This document shows positions 11,401-23,332 of a DNA stretch of 64,000 bases, one piece after another (the first letter of the stretch is position 1; each line of letters begins with the position of its first letter). The notes under the pieces are model-generated. The model was not told the DNA's origin. It was given only the letters and a program-made list of their open reading frames with translations, and did not search any database. Source of the stretch: Pontederia crassipes (taxonomy: Eukaryota > Streptophyta > Magnoliopsida > Commelinales > Pontederiaceae); contig CM060186.1 in NCBI GenBank assembly GCA_030549335.1, positions 26,706,689 to 26,770,688 on the forward strand, read 5' to 3'. The translations under genes and the position numbers were made by a program.

Positions 11401-11681
11401 TTAATTGATGAAATTTGAATACTTTTCTTTCTTATCACTTGCTATTTTAGTATCAAACTTATGGACTATGTGCCTATGCTAAGTAGAATTATGAATGACT
11501 AGACGACAAAATCATATTCATGCCTTTTTATTTCTTTTAAGTCTTGATAGTAGTAGCCTTCTTATTGACCATATCAAGTACTTTTTGAGCTTATAAAAAA
11601 GAAGGGTTAGTTAAACCCCAACAAATAATTATGTTAAATAAAAAAAATGAATAAAGTTATGTGTAGGTACAAAAATGTTAT

Positions 11682-11965
11682 CCGGAACCAAGGTGTGTTC
11701 GGGTAATTAGATCCGTAGGGGTTCATGCCTGGCGACCTAAGGGCAACTGCTCTGGGAACCGTCGATCGAAAACCTGCTACATGGACCATCTTGTGGAATA
11801 TGGAGAAGCACAGGAGTACTGAACCATGGCTAAGTTCGAACTCTTCATTCGGAACCTTGGTTGTTCGGGCAAGTAAACTCGATGGGTGCTTTATCACCTG
11901 GTGCCCTAAGGCCATCTGGTCTGGGAGTCATCAGTTCAAAGCCCGCTACATGGACTTCCTTGTGC
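11682..11965 (+). repeat. Diverged direct duplication in the Athila 3'-UTR
   Basis: Two related blocks of about 115 bp lie about 50 bp apart (11682-11796 and 11849-11965). They share GGAACC...GTTCGGG...CCTAAGG...CTCTGGGA and GC(T/C)ACATGGAC...CTTGTG. The same pair occurs at 966-1249 in the displaced copy. It is GC-richer than its surroundings and carries a spurious 89-codon frame. Confidence 0.65.
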
Positions 11966-12306
11966 AATCCTGCTTGAAGACTAGAACTTTTTAAATGATT
12001 AAAAATAAAGTTGAAAAATGAAAAGAAAAAGAAAAAGTTTTAAGCTCAATTAGTACTTATGTGTTCAATATTAATGCTATTATTCGATAGACAATTTATT
12101 TTTTACAAGGCTGAATTTGAGATTGTTTAAATTTGTGTAGCATTCAGAACCTCTATGAAGCTAAGTACATGAAAAATGATAAGATACTAAGTAGTAGGTG
12201 TGCAGAAGCACTGTGTGAGAAAATTAGTCAGTTGGCAATGTGAAGGCTATGATGGAACTTTCTTGAGCCTTGCTTTGAATTTTTGCTTGAGGACAAGCAA
12301 GACTTT

Positions 12307-12321
12307 AAGCTTGGGGGAGTT
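12307..12321 (+). other. Polypurine tract of the Athila element
   Basis: AAGCTTGGGGGAGTT directly abuts the TG of the 3' LTR. This is the expected site of plus-strand priming. Confidence 0.8.
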
Positions 12322-14117
12322 TGATGCATGCAAAATACAACATATTTTAGTTAATTATTTTAATTAAATTTTCTATAATTTGATCATGGCATGCATCATT
12401 TTTAGTCACTTTTAATCATAATTCCGGATTTATCAATTTTAATTATTAAAATCGCTGAATATTTTAATTGTGGATGGATTAACTATATTTTGATAATTAT
12501 TTGCAGGAAAATTCGAATCTCGGCCGAAATTCAAAGAAATTATTTCTTACGGCCGAGATTTGGCTTTACACCCAAGTCGTTATGGCCGACATTCAAAAGG
12601 AGTAACAAGATTTAATTCTTTGTTACGGCTAAGATTTGAAGGAGTAAATATAAATGATTTTATCTTTTGGGCGTAATGGCATGAAGATAAAAATGTTACG
12701 GCCGAAATTTGGAGGGCGTAATGGCATGAAGATGAAGGGTGTAACAATCAATCGAGTTTATCTTTGGGCGTAACAAGATAAGTTCATTCCTTACGGCCGA
12801 GATTTGGAGGGGGTAATGGCAATTGAAATCATCCGTTTTGGCCGATATATGAAGGTGTAAAGATAAAATTGTTTGGGCGTAAAGATAAAAAGATTTTTAT
12901 CTTTTGGGAGTAATGGAAAGGAGTAAAGATAAAATATTTTCCTTACGGCCGAGACTCTAAGGGAGTAAAGATAAGAAAGATTTATCTTTGGGCGTAATGA
13001 TAAAAGAATTTATCTTTGGCCGAGTTTATCTTATAATTTTAAAGTCAACCGTACGATGTTACGGCCGAGATCAAATTGAAGGCCGTCCGCACCCTATAAA
13101 TACGTGAAGAATCCATCGTTTGAATTCGTGCTCTGAAGTTCAGGTTTCTTCCACGGCGAGTCGTGAGCTCTGCAGGCTACGACCAAGAGGAGAGAGGTGC
13201 GACGGCTGGAAGTTGATCGCGACCCTGATCAAGTTCGAGAGGCTGCCCGACTGTCTGCCCAATTCAAGAGCTCTACTTCTATTTTGGGTGTAATTCTTTC
13301 GATTATTATTGTTATTTTGTTATTATCTCTCCAGAATTTCTAGGATGAACTCCATGTTTTTAAGATTATTATTTTAGGAGATTATTAATTGAAGGGAAAT
13401 GTTTGGATCCTACTTTATTTGTTTTAATCTTTTCTGATCAATTATTAATTGTGTTTAATGCTTTTATATTAGTTAATTAAATTTCCGAATTAGGCTATAC
13501 CAGTTTGTGGAGTGTTTAATTTTAGAATTTATTATACTAATTATAATTGATTTTATTTGGAATTAATAATTGACATAAATTTGATAACTAGTGTGTGGAG
13601 AATCAAGTTTGTGTGGTCTATTAATCTATACCAGTTTGTGGAGTGATTAATAGTCTAGAGAATCCAATTTAATGCATCTTAATTTTAATACGATTTTGGG
13701 GGTACCAGTCGTGGAGACTTCAATTCTTATTAAATTAAGATAGTTCTATATGATTAAATTGAGGGATGCCAGTCGTGGAGACCACAAGTTAATCATGGTA
13801 GATTACTTTAGGGAGACTCTAATCTATCTTTAAAGATTAAATTTATCTTTTATGATTCAAATATTTATCCTGATCTATTTTCATCCTAAGGCCTAACTTC
13901 AACACCACTATCTTATCTTTATCTTATTTTATTTATTTTATTTTCATAAAACCTCTTTCCAAAAATCCATATTTTTCCTCTCTTATTAATTTATAAATTC
14001 AGATATTGAATCAATAATATTCCTCGTGGGTTCGACACTCTTACTCCTTTTTACTATATTACTTGAGCGACTAGTGCACTTGCTAGCAAATTTTATTGTT
14101 ACAATTACAACGCATCA
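12322..14117 (+). repeat. Athila 3' LTR
   Basis: 1,796 bp with termini TGATGC/GCATCA, the same length as the 5' LTR. I saw about fifteen substitutions and no large indel between them. The flank after 14117 is copia gag sequence read on the minus strand. Confidence 0.88.
13095..13102 (+). promoter_or_regulatory. TATA box of the Athila 3' LTR
   Basis: TATAAATA in the same context as in the 5' LTR. It could drive read-out towards 14.1 kb and beyond. Confidence 0.5.
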
Positions 14118-14226
14118 GCGCCTTCTTCAACCCATTCTGAACTAGGATGGCATGCATCCGAACCTGCCACAAATTGAAATTTGTGTTCCCGTCGAACTTC
14201 TCGATGTCAAATTTCGTTGTAGTCAT
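14118..14226 (-). pseudogene. gag: Ty1/copia gag N-terminus (truncated)
   Basis: Thirty-six codons from an ATG at 14226 read MTTTKFDIEKFDGNTNFNLW and continue with VRMHAILVQNGL. This is the standard beginning of plant copia gag (LWQ... MHAILVQ type). The frame stops being copia at 14117/14118, where it runs into the Athila LTR. The primer site and LTR lie just upstream on the same strand. The rest of the copia gag-pol is absent. Confidence 0.85.
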
Positions 14227-14245
14227 CTTCGCGGAAAGAAACTCG

Positions 14246-14257
14246 GCTCTGATACCA
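14246..14257 (-). other. Primer binding site, initiator tRNA-Met (copia)
   Basis: On the minus strand this reads TGGTATCAGAGC, the exact complement of the initiator tRNA-Met 3' end. It lies three bases inside the LTR end at 14261. Confidence 0.88.
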
Positions 14258-14260
14258 GTT

Positions 14261-14562
14261 TGTTGCGAATAGAACACCGAGAATCGATGAATAATTAAAA
14301 CAATGAAAGAAAGAAAAGATGAACACAGAGATTTAACGTGGTAAAACTCTCTTGATCAATGTGAACAAGAGAAAAACATCCACGGACAAAGGAGGCCGCC
14401 GCCAGAAATTTATTCTATGAGCCAAAAGAGAAATGTTCATCATATAAAACCCTAACGGCCCAAGCCCTCCGCTTCCGCCACAGATTCTCATTTTTCCTCC
14501 TTTTTCATTTTTTTTCTTTCATAATTTTGGGTACATGGTACATAATTTAAGGCACATCAACA
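14261..14562 (-). repeat. Ty1/copia 5' LTR
   Basis: 302 bp with perfect 5-bp inverted ends TGTTG/CAACA. It is followed by the right target duplication ATGCA (14563-14567) and preceded by primer site and gag, so the element runs leftwards on the minus strand. The LTR is short, as usual for copia. Confidence 0.87.
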
Positions 14563-14567
14563 ATGCA
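14563..14567. repeat. Target site duplication of the copia element, right copy
   Basis: ATGCA, identical to 568-572. The match across 14 kb ties the two copia fragments to one insertion. Confidence 0.8.
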
Positions 14568-15064
14568 GCACATGCATGGTCAGAAATTTCAATCAATCAA
14601 TATGCCATTTTCTCCTCCTTCTCTTTGCATCTATTTCCCATTTGCTCCTCCTCAACTCAATCAATATGCCAACAGAAAGAAGCACTGCAAGCTGAAACCT
14701 TTGAACATGCATGCATAAAGTTGTGAAAATAGAGAAGATTCCTTTATTTTCTTCTTCTTCTTAAAGTGTACATGTGCAAATTGTCATTAGATTTATCTGA
14801 AGAACCTATATTTATTGATCCCAAATGAATGCATTCACTCAAGTAACAAAAGAAATAGATTATCGTTCCCACACGAAAAGTAACTAACTTATGAATCCCA
14901 AAGTTACTGCAAGAGAATTTTATAGAATATTTTTGTTAGAATTTCTGCACGAGAGAAATTATACATCGCAAGAAAACTCAAAAAATTTAAGACGATATAA
15001 AATTTTATTAGATGGAAGAAACAGAAAGGATCATAAGATCATATTACTTTCTATTTGGACCCTT
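14568..15064. other. Intergenic sequence without supported genes
   Basis: AT-rich. Short open frames here show no family features. Part of 14,930-15,060 resembles 42,310-42,480 (GAGAGAAATTAT and ATTTGGATCC-like stretches), suggesting a shared old repeat. Confidence 0.35.
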
Positions 15065-15380
15065 TTTACAGACGATAAGAATTACAGACCGGTTGGAACT
15101 CTGAATTAATTCCTCAAAAATATGACATCTATCTAGTGTTAAGAAAATAAATTAATTTCTAATCACATGCAGGACACTCTATAAAATTTTCGCCGAGGAG
15201 GCTCCGCCCTCTACACCCCACGCAAGGGGATACCCTTGGATGTCCTTGACCCCCACAAGCTCGCTGATCGGACAGTGACACCACATAGTGTGAGTGCGTT
15301 TTTTACTTCATAGTGTCTTCGATTCAGATAAGTTTCCAGTTGGGATAGGATTCAAGGCATTTTTAATAATTTTGAATAGC
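15065..15380. repeat. Old LTR-like fragment related to the solo LTR at 51038-51504
   Basis: It shares with 51.2-51.5 kb the ordered blocks GAATTACAGAC, CTGAATTAAT, GACATCTATCT, AAGAAAATAAATTAATT, GGCTCCGCCC, AAGCTCGCTGAT/AGGCTCGCTGAT and TTCAAGGCATT. Identity is moderate. The termini are not recoverable here. Confidence 0.5.
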
Positions 15381-16884
15381 AAAGTGCACTAATCAGATAT
15401 GCTAATCAATTCAATATCAGTCGAACAACAAAAAGATATTAAAGTCAACTAAAATAGGGTTCAAAATATGAATTCATTATAATGGTATTAACATTATCTA
15501 AATATTTTAAAAAATATATAAAAAAGCTAATTTTCAACAAAGTAGATGCGATTATAAGTATGTTAGAGAAGATAAAGAAAAAAATGGAAATATTTCTATT
15601 GAAAGTAGGAATTATTATTAGATTAGTATTAAGAATTTTAATCTGAATTGAGATCCAAAGAGAGGTTTAATGGATAATGAACACTCAAATATGATGAGAT
15701 TGGGAGTTTTATTTAATTTTCCATTCCACGTAATGATGGTATTCTCTCATGAATCATGTTGTGGCATCAGTGTAAGCACTAAACAAAGGCTCATATGAAA
15801 GTTAGAATCAAAGAAATTAATCAAGTAAACAATTAAAGCATGCAATAAGTATATTAAAAAAAGGAAGTCGATACTTTCTAAAAATGTGATTAAATTCTAT
15901 TTTATTGTCACTTCCTATATATATATATAATATTGATATTATAGTTCATTTTTTTTGTTTTATTTGATAAACTAACTCATAGAGAGGTGTATGATTCTTG
16001 ATTTTTCGATAGACACTAAGGCAAAAAATCACATTCCAAATCAACTTGTTTGAAGGCCTTGACCAACATTGGGAACATAAAAGAATATGGATGAGGATTT
16101 GCTAGAATTGAAACAACATACTAATTGCTACTAGTTATCAAGTGTTGGAGGCATACAACATTCTCTTAGAAACTTGATATGCAACAATTCATATTTTTCA
16201 AACCGCATATGAGTGTTTTTCCATCATTATCTATGTTTTATACCATGATCACTAATGTAAATTACATATTATCAAATTCATATGATGTGAAATCATTTTG
16301 TACTATATTTACAAAGTGATACATAGAATTTGAATATTTCTTCTACATTTATAAATGTGATATGTGATCTAATGTGCAATAGAAATGTATTAGAAAAAAT
16401 TTTCACATTAAAATTTTAAAAAGCAGCAACAATAATAAGAATTGTTGTCATTAATGATCACCTTTTGCTAGTTATTAATACCTTCAATGACCACTTTATA
16501 ATATAATTTAATATGTTTCAATGGCCAAATGTCAAATGGTCATTAGTAGCATTTATGACAAGATTAATAGTCACGAAAGATCAATAATGACAATAGCAAA
16601 TTGTTCATCATTAATAATGTTTAACGATTAGATTTTTTTTCCATTATAAATTATCAACAACCATTGTTCAACCTGTTGCTAATGGGGATTAACGACCGGA
16701 TGATTTGCTCCATCTTTAATGTTGGAGCCTATAACGATGGCTGTCGACTTGAAAATATTGTTGTTAATAATTTATAAGGACTAGAATATAACTTTTAGTG
16801 CCCACTTTTCACTTATTTATTTGCTACTTTTATTATAGTGATTTTTGTTAAAATTAGATGATGAATTCTTTAAGAGAAGAAGGA
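15381..16884. other. AT-rich repeat-like intergenic sequence
   Basis: No gene is seen. From about 16,445 to 16,842 short words (AATGACCA, TTAATAATG, TTGTTCA) recur in both orientations and the block ends TATTATAGTG. This faintly resembles a transposon subterminal region, but no matching opposite end was found. Confidence 0.35.
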
Positions 16885-17900
16885 TGTAATACCCAAAATT
16901 TAAAATAAGGGCATTACTAACTTCTAACAAAGTAAATATTCTCTTTTCCTTCCTTTCATTATTTTACCTCATACAATGGTCACCATGCTAGCGATTGAGG
17001 AAAGGGGAGAAGGAGAAGAGTATGCACTAAATAAAGAAGATGAAGGAAGAGTTTGCACTAGATAAAAAAAGAAGATGAAGGAAAACAAGAATAATAAACA
17101 CTTAAAAAGGTGCATAAAGTAGATACAAACTTTCTCCCTTTTAATATTTTCTTGCATGGGACTGAGAATAATGAGATTGCCCATGTTCTCATTAATAATT
17201 GATTGAGGGTGCATTGATAGATATTATAGATTCATGATTATTCAATCATATTTGTGCATCAATCCCTATAAGTTGTATATGATTGGTACATGATGAAACC
17301 TCTGTTTCTTTTATATATATTTGAATTAGGGCATTTGATTCAGATTAAATGCTATTCTTTTAACATTCAATCATGTACTGCACACATCTTGAAATTTGGG
17401 CAGAATACTCAAGAAAATTGCATGAAAAATTGTACCAATACCTACTTCACGGGTGTGAATCCTAGTTTACAGCCATGAGCAAGTAGGAAACAAATCAATC
17501 ATAATGCTAGAGAGCAGTCACAAATAGTGAAACAAAATTTTATGACCCTAGAATAGATTTTCACGACTGTGAAGTGGACCACTCATCGACGTGGCCCCTT
17601 GTGTCATGGCTGCAAGCTAATGGTTAAATATTAACTAGAACAAAAGATCTCATTGTGAAGTGATATTTCACAGCCTTGAAGAGGGAGATCCACAGTCTGA
17701 CCACAAAGCTACGACCTTGAGTGAATGGACTTAAGAACATGGGGTGCCAGGCTCTCATTCATGACCATCGAGTATATATTCATGATCGTGAGCGAAGCAT
17801 GTCAAGAGTGTGAACATTTGTTCATGAATATGAACACTCAGGGCCTATTGATAGGAAGTTAAACGATAAAATTGTGACTTGTATCCACTGGTTAGTTTGT
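16885..17900 (+). repeat. Possible LTR fragment with TTCACGACYRTGAAG motif array
   Basis: It begins TGTAATACCC after a purine-rich run (AAGAGAAGAAGGA), as chromovirus-type 3' LTRs do. Between 17,445 and 17,845 about ten imperfect palindromes occur, such as TTCACGACTGTGAAG, TTCACAGCCTTGAAG, TTCATGATCGTGAG and TTCATGAATATGAAC. No right-hand LTR end or partner LTR was found, so the call is tentative. Confidence 0.35.
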
Positions 17901-19429
17901 ATATTAACGTTTTATAACTATTATGATTGTGTTTATTGAAAATTTTAAACTATGTATTCAAGTACACCTAAGCATCATATTGTGATGTTACGCCATAAGA
18001 AAGAAAACACAATTATGATGCCATGATTGTTGTATTCAAAATCAAAGAATGTAATAATTGAAGGATAAGTTATCTTAGCATATCATCAAATTGATATCCT
18101 TATACCCGTAATTGTATGTGTGTTGACACTGAAGCAAATGTCCTTACATTCACAACAATGTGTGTACTTCTGGAGGGGTTCTCATGTCATGGAATCATTT
18201 TTCTCGCGATCGACCCGTGTGGCGTCTAAACATGCCCACCGTTAACATGAGCTCTGTAATTTGACACACTTTGTGAAAGCTTTATTTTCTAGCTTGCAAA
18301 TGCCATGATTTTTGGGACACGCTGACGGAGGTGTTTGTGAACAAATGTGCGCATAGGCGAAACACTCACTTTGGGACACTCTTTTGTTGATTGCCAAGAA
18401 ATACCTATTGTATTATTCACTAAACATGTGCGGCCAACTATTTTAAAACTAGTACAATCAAAATAATCCACCTTAATTTAATTCACTCTTAAAATACATT
18501 AACGATGTAATCCCTAAATTCTTGATCGCTTGGCTAAATTTAATCAACATGCCACAAAATTGATTATCTCTCGATCTAGTAACTAAGATTAGGAAATAAA
18601 TTGTTTGAATTTATAGTAAAATTTAATCTTTCACAATTAAGATAACAAGAATCAATTACACTAATCAATTGCTAGTAATCTCAAATATCAAACAATCAAT
18701 AAGGATGCATTAAACTCAACAATTATGTTAAAAAAACTGACCACGATTAATTAAGATTCAAGCCAACATACGATTCCAATACAGCCTAAGTTACTATTAT
18801 TTAAATATTACAAAAATCAACAAAAAAATAATCTAATTCTAAATAACAAAGAAGAACCATGTAACTCTATGGTCGAAGAAGACTCAGAAGATGATAACCA
18901 ACTGAGTGCACCATGCATACAAATCTCCTCGACAATCCTTTGATGTTGTACCTCTCTCAATGCACGAGATTCATGCCATGAACACATATAGCCTTCACCG
19001 AGTTCTCTAACTCCTCCATAGAGTTTGTTATAGATTGTAATATTATTTTTAAGTAATAAGAGGAACAATACAGCACAAAAATCAACTAAATTCATAATAT
19101 TCCCAGAGACTGAAATTCAAATAAAAAACTCTTCTAAATCTTCTCAAATATGATTCCAATTGACCCTAAACCTATGATAATTTGGAAAAGGAAAGATTTT
19201 TTGTTTCAATTTTTCATCAATTTGTTCTTTGAGTTAAATTTTAACACTTTAGAAGTCTATCAAATATATTAGATATTGTTTTTTAATATTTCTCGAGTAG
19301 TTGTATAAAGTTTATGATCTTTTCATGAAGTCTAGATCTATTTACTAATGAAAATATTAAAAAAATATCATTTGTATTTGAAAAGAATGAATCATTTTCC
19401 AATTAAAATTTTCAAAAAAAAATAGTACC
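17901..19429. other. Intergenic sequence, nothing recognised
   Basis: AT-rich with short frames only. The 92-codon minus-strand frame at 18817-19095 has no visible domain and is not supported. Confidence 0.4.
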
Positions 19430-20215
19430 CACCATTGTTGTGAAACATGGACAAGGCCAACAAGTCGTACCAATCTCCAGGATCAAGACTTCCAAACTAC
19501 TTATGGGTCATCCTTGAACTGGGATGGTGATTGGACCTTATTGAGTTGATCAAACTCAGTCAAAACTCGAGGTCAATCATTGGATCGGACGGTTTTGCTA
19601 CATCAGTCAATTGAATACATTTCATATCTAAAAATATGAGAAAAACTATTGTCAACAAGGTTTGAACCCTTCACCTTTTTTTTTAAACGAAAAGGCACAC
19701 TAACCACTTAACCAAAGCACACAACATGAAGATCCCTTGTACTAAAATAAATTTATTTACTTTCTTTATGCTTAAGTCAAAATTTTATCTTTTTACCCTC
19801 ATTGAAACATTGAAATAAAAAAAATAATTTATCCTTTAATAAAGATAAAAAAAGTTAGATAATTATTTTTTTTACAAATTTTATCACTTTTTATTAAATA
19901 AATATTAATATTTAATACCATTATTATGGTTTATATATTAATTTATATATTAAAGACTAAACAAAACAATATTTGAACAACTCTTGGACTTTATTTATTA
20001 AATTTTTTAATAATATTATTATACCTTGATATGTGTAATTATATTATTTGTTAAGAAATATATGTTTATTAATACTCTAATTGAATATATATTTATATTA
20101 TTTTATTATCATCAGTTCGACCATCCGGGTTAAGCAGTCCAACCAATTCAACCTGTTCTAAAAACTTTTCTGAGCCAATATTCGATTCGATTTTTACAAC
20201 ATTGGTTCTTACTTT
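19430..20215. mobile_element. Putative non-autonomous DNA transposon
   Basis: The left end ACCATTGTTGTGAAACATG is matched by the reverse complement of the right end, ACCAATGTTGTAAAAATCG. The ends continue into sequence with TTGGACC, TCGACC and AACTCAGT-type words common in plant elements with such termini. There is no coding capacity. The superfamily is not clear. Confidence 0.35.
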
Positions 20216-21103
20216 AAGAAAATAATTCCTTTCTAGTCATTCATTTTATCTCAGCCCTGTTTGGATTAAGAAAATATGTAAGTTCTCCTTTCACTAGGAT
20301 TTTTAAATCAATTCTTACTTGGAAGTTTAGACTCATCTTTCAATTGAAATTCTTTCAAATATTTTTTTTATTCGATTCTTCTTTTTGTGTCTCATCCAAC
20401 TTGAACACAAATTCATCCAAGTTTTTATTTGCTCTATAATTTTGAAAATTACAAAATAAACATAAATGTTAGGGTTGATAATGATTTAGAAATGTAACCA
20501 ATATTTAATGGGAGTGAAACACCCTTAAGGGGAACACCGTGCAACACTTATATTCCACTATTCGAACGTGTTTTAACTTGATATTAGTGATAAAAGATAT
20601 TTTAGTAAAAATATGCATTGCATACTAATTTTTTTATTATAAGTAAATTATGTTATTTGAATTGGTAGAAAGATTACTCGTACGTAATAAATAAGATAAT
20701 GTACATTATTAGTAATTCAATAAGTGATTAAGATAATATAAATTATTAAGTAACATGAAAAGATAATATGGTATTATAAAAATAACGCACGTAAAAAATA
20801 ATAAAGACTATGAAAAAAAGAACACAAATATAATGTTAAAAGTACATTGTAAAATGGATGCGAGCAATGCAGTGCCAACCAGATGTATAGATTCGTCTCA
20901 TAATTATAATAGCCACAATCCTCCCACATGGCAGTTGTGTTTTAACATGGCTCCAAAGAATTTTCATTTGTACAAAACCTCCTAGCTTAACCGAAAGAAG
21001 CCTTGCCATAAGAATTTTTGTTAGTGTAATCAAATCCTCCGAGTACTTGCACATGTTTCACGTGGAGCAAATACTTCTGAGCTGACAATAAAAAGAAATC
21101 CAA
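20216..21103. other. 3' flank of the galactosyltransferase gene, AT-rich
   Basis: No gene is seen. Around 20,690-20,770 the sequence loosely resembles 59,640-59,760 (AGTAATT, AAAAGATAATAT), suggesting a dispersed old repeat. Confidence 0.35.
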
Positions 21104-23332
21104 TCAAAAGAGAGCACTCCAAGTGGAGCTTTCGCCCTCACCGCACCTTTCATGGACATCTGCCATCCTCTCCACTGAACTGCAGATGCCGCTGCACCTC
21201 CAGTCAAATGAAGCAATGCAGAGATCACCTGACTGTGCCTTCAACTCGCAGTCTGCACAAAGAATTGGAAATTATACCTCAAAGTGAGGAATTAAGACCC
21301 TGCACAATATGCATGCATTGCCGAAAAGAACGCAAAAAGGGTTCTCACTGAACCTGGTGGTGTGCCACAACACATATTGTGTTCGTTAACATGCTCAATG
21401 TCAAGCCCAATCAACCAAGAACCGAGGGAGACATCTTCATTAGCAAATTTGTGAAGTATGTGCCTAGAAAAATTGATATAAACTTAATTAAGAATCACTG
21501 TAACTAATGTTGTAGCTATTATATAAATATGCCATTACTTGTTGATTGATACGTATGTAGCTAGGTCCCTGGAGATGCCATATATCTGCCCAGTTGCATG
21601 CCGGAAATAGTTGTTGCCTTCCTCACCGAACTTCCAGTACTCTGGCTCATGATACTTCACATTTCTGCAAGGTCGGCGAATAATTTAGTGCAGAAGCAAG
21701 AGTGAGAGAAAATGTTTGCCAACAGTAGGATAAATACTTGTCAGAGAGGACTGGACCAGATTTCATGCACCCAATGTAGACTCTGGACTTGAGTTTGTGA
21801 TGAGAAAGTGTTGCAGCAAGCATACCTACACAAATACTAAATTTAAGCTCTGTGTTCCAGGATTTGAAGGATTGGAAGGTTTATTTCAGGAGTAAAGAAA
21901 TGAACCTATATTAACATGGACATCGTCGTCCGCCTTGACATAAAAATCAGCATCCCATTTGGCAACTGCTGTAGAGAAAAATATTTTGGTTTTTGCAGAC
22001 AGTTCATGGTAGCCTTCAACATGATCCTTCAGTAAGAGAATATACAAGTAGAAATCTTCATAGTCCATTTTAACAAAATTGATGGTGCAGGTAATTGCTT
22101 GTAAGAATATTAATGTGCCTACCAGCCTAAGAAAATCGTTATAATTCTCCTCTTCTTCATCAAGAGCCCGGTCAAAAATGCTATTTGACGTAGCACTGTG
22201 TACCAAAAATATTCAATTAAGCTGTGTTGCATGGCAACAGCAACATGTTAACTAACCTATAGTAATGCAGCAGTACCTATGGCCGACCACGAATCTTATT
22301 ACAATTCCTTTCTCGTGTTCTAGCTTCTGAAGCTTCTCTCCTGCTCCAAAGAAAGTAGAGTTATAATTAAAAATGTCCACTGATCAATGGACAATTTCAT
22401 GCTGAAACTATATGCAGTTACTGCAACAAAATATGCCAATTTCATGGGAGACTTCAAACGTCCCTCGGTTTACTCAGCTTGTTTGAAACATGATCTTTTT
22501 TTTTTTCTTTAAACAATCACCATTTTAGCTTCTACGTTTACCACCGAAGTTGAAGACTGCAAAGTTGTAAATGCTAAAGAAAGGAAGTTGAACAAGCCTT
22601 GAGGCATCCATGTTTGCCTGATAGATTGCCGCCGCCTCCGGCTTCGAAGAGAAGTATTGATTCCTATAACAATGAAGGACTTCTTCTTCTTTTGGTGATT
22701 GGATGCTGAGATCAAAGGTGTTGAATGCAAACTTCCAGAGCCTCCTTTTGCTGCAAGCTCCATCTGCAGCGTAGATATGAGCTTATAAAGATATCTGATT
22801 AATCCAGTGAAGGTATCAATTTCCCTTTTTTTTTGCCTTCTCCCATATTATGACCAAAAGAAAATTGTTCAAAATTGTTTCGTAATTTGGGATTGTTACA
22901 CAGACTCAATAACTTCACCAAACTTCTGCAACTGGTTGAAGGCAATTAGTTACCTCTTTACTCGTGCAATTCTCTGACATATCACTATCAAGTTCGCGTT
23001 CTTGCTGTGCATGGATGATATGGATCACACGTGCTATGGAGTCTCGAGCAATTTGCAACCTGATCACCCCAATATAAAATACTAATTAAGCAAAAAAACT
23101 CCAATTTATTTGCATCAAACACGCGTTATATATATAAAATCAAATTACAGAAGACTTGATATGTACTTAAGCGCGTTATATATATAACACACCTATCGGA
23201 ATGGGAGAAGAGAGATCCAAAGACGAAGCACACTGCACAAAAAGCCAGAACCAAGGCAACGGACGAGGCTGTTGCTCTCCTCTCGCCGCCGTTAATGCCG
23301 CCGGTGCTGCTGAAGCTTCGGACCCTCTTCAT
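21104..23332 (-). CDS. GT31 beta-1,3-galactosyltransferase (B3GALT/hydroxyproline galactosyltransferase type)
   Basis: A Golgi type II membrane glycosyltransferase transferring galactose in beta-1,3 linkage, probably onto arabinogalactan-type glycans. Ten exons: 23332-23193, 23059-22954, 22763-22598, 22340-22277, 22195-22123, 22026-21906, 21825-21738, 21664-21539, 21463-21354 and 21252-21104. Together they make 1,143 nt (380 residues plus stop) with every junction in phase. A signal-anchor helix lies at about residues 23-42. The catalytic block includes [29 protein letters not shown], the DDD metal-binding motif at about 216-218, [48 protein letters not shown] and a Cys-rich tail. The intron after exon 3 uses a GC donor; all others are GT-AG. 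Intron 5 is 96 nt with no stop. The DUF4094-like stem is shorter than usual. The start is taken as the first in-frame ATG; a GTG-led extension is less likely. Confidence 0.85.

Larger units (their letters stand above)
685..14117 (+). mobile_element. Athila-like Ty3/gypsy LTR retrotransposon with extra 3'-UTR copy (tandem remnant)
   Basis: Order: partial 3'-UTR (685-1606), LTR (1607-3402), tRNA-Asp primer site (3409-3425), long leader, gag, protease, reverse transcriptase, RNase H, integrase, 3'-UTR, polypurine tract, LTR (12322-14117). Athila membership rests on the tRNA-Asp primer site, the gag core with YEAWERYKELL, the short zinc knuckle, the protease CDLGAS signature and the LTR tail with GTGCACTTGC. 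The LTRs have equal length (1,796 bp), share termini TGATGC/GCATCA, and differ at roughly fifteen positions by eye, so the insertion is young. Gag-pol carries two stops, one frameshift and a mutated catalytic residue, so it is not autonomous. No target duplication flanks the block, because its left side is truncated. Confidence 0.88.
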
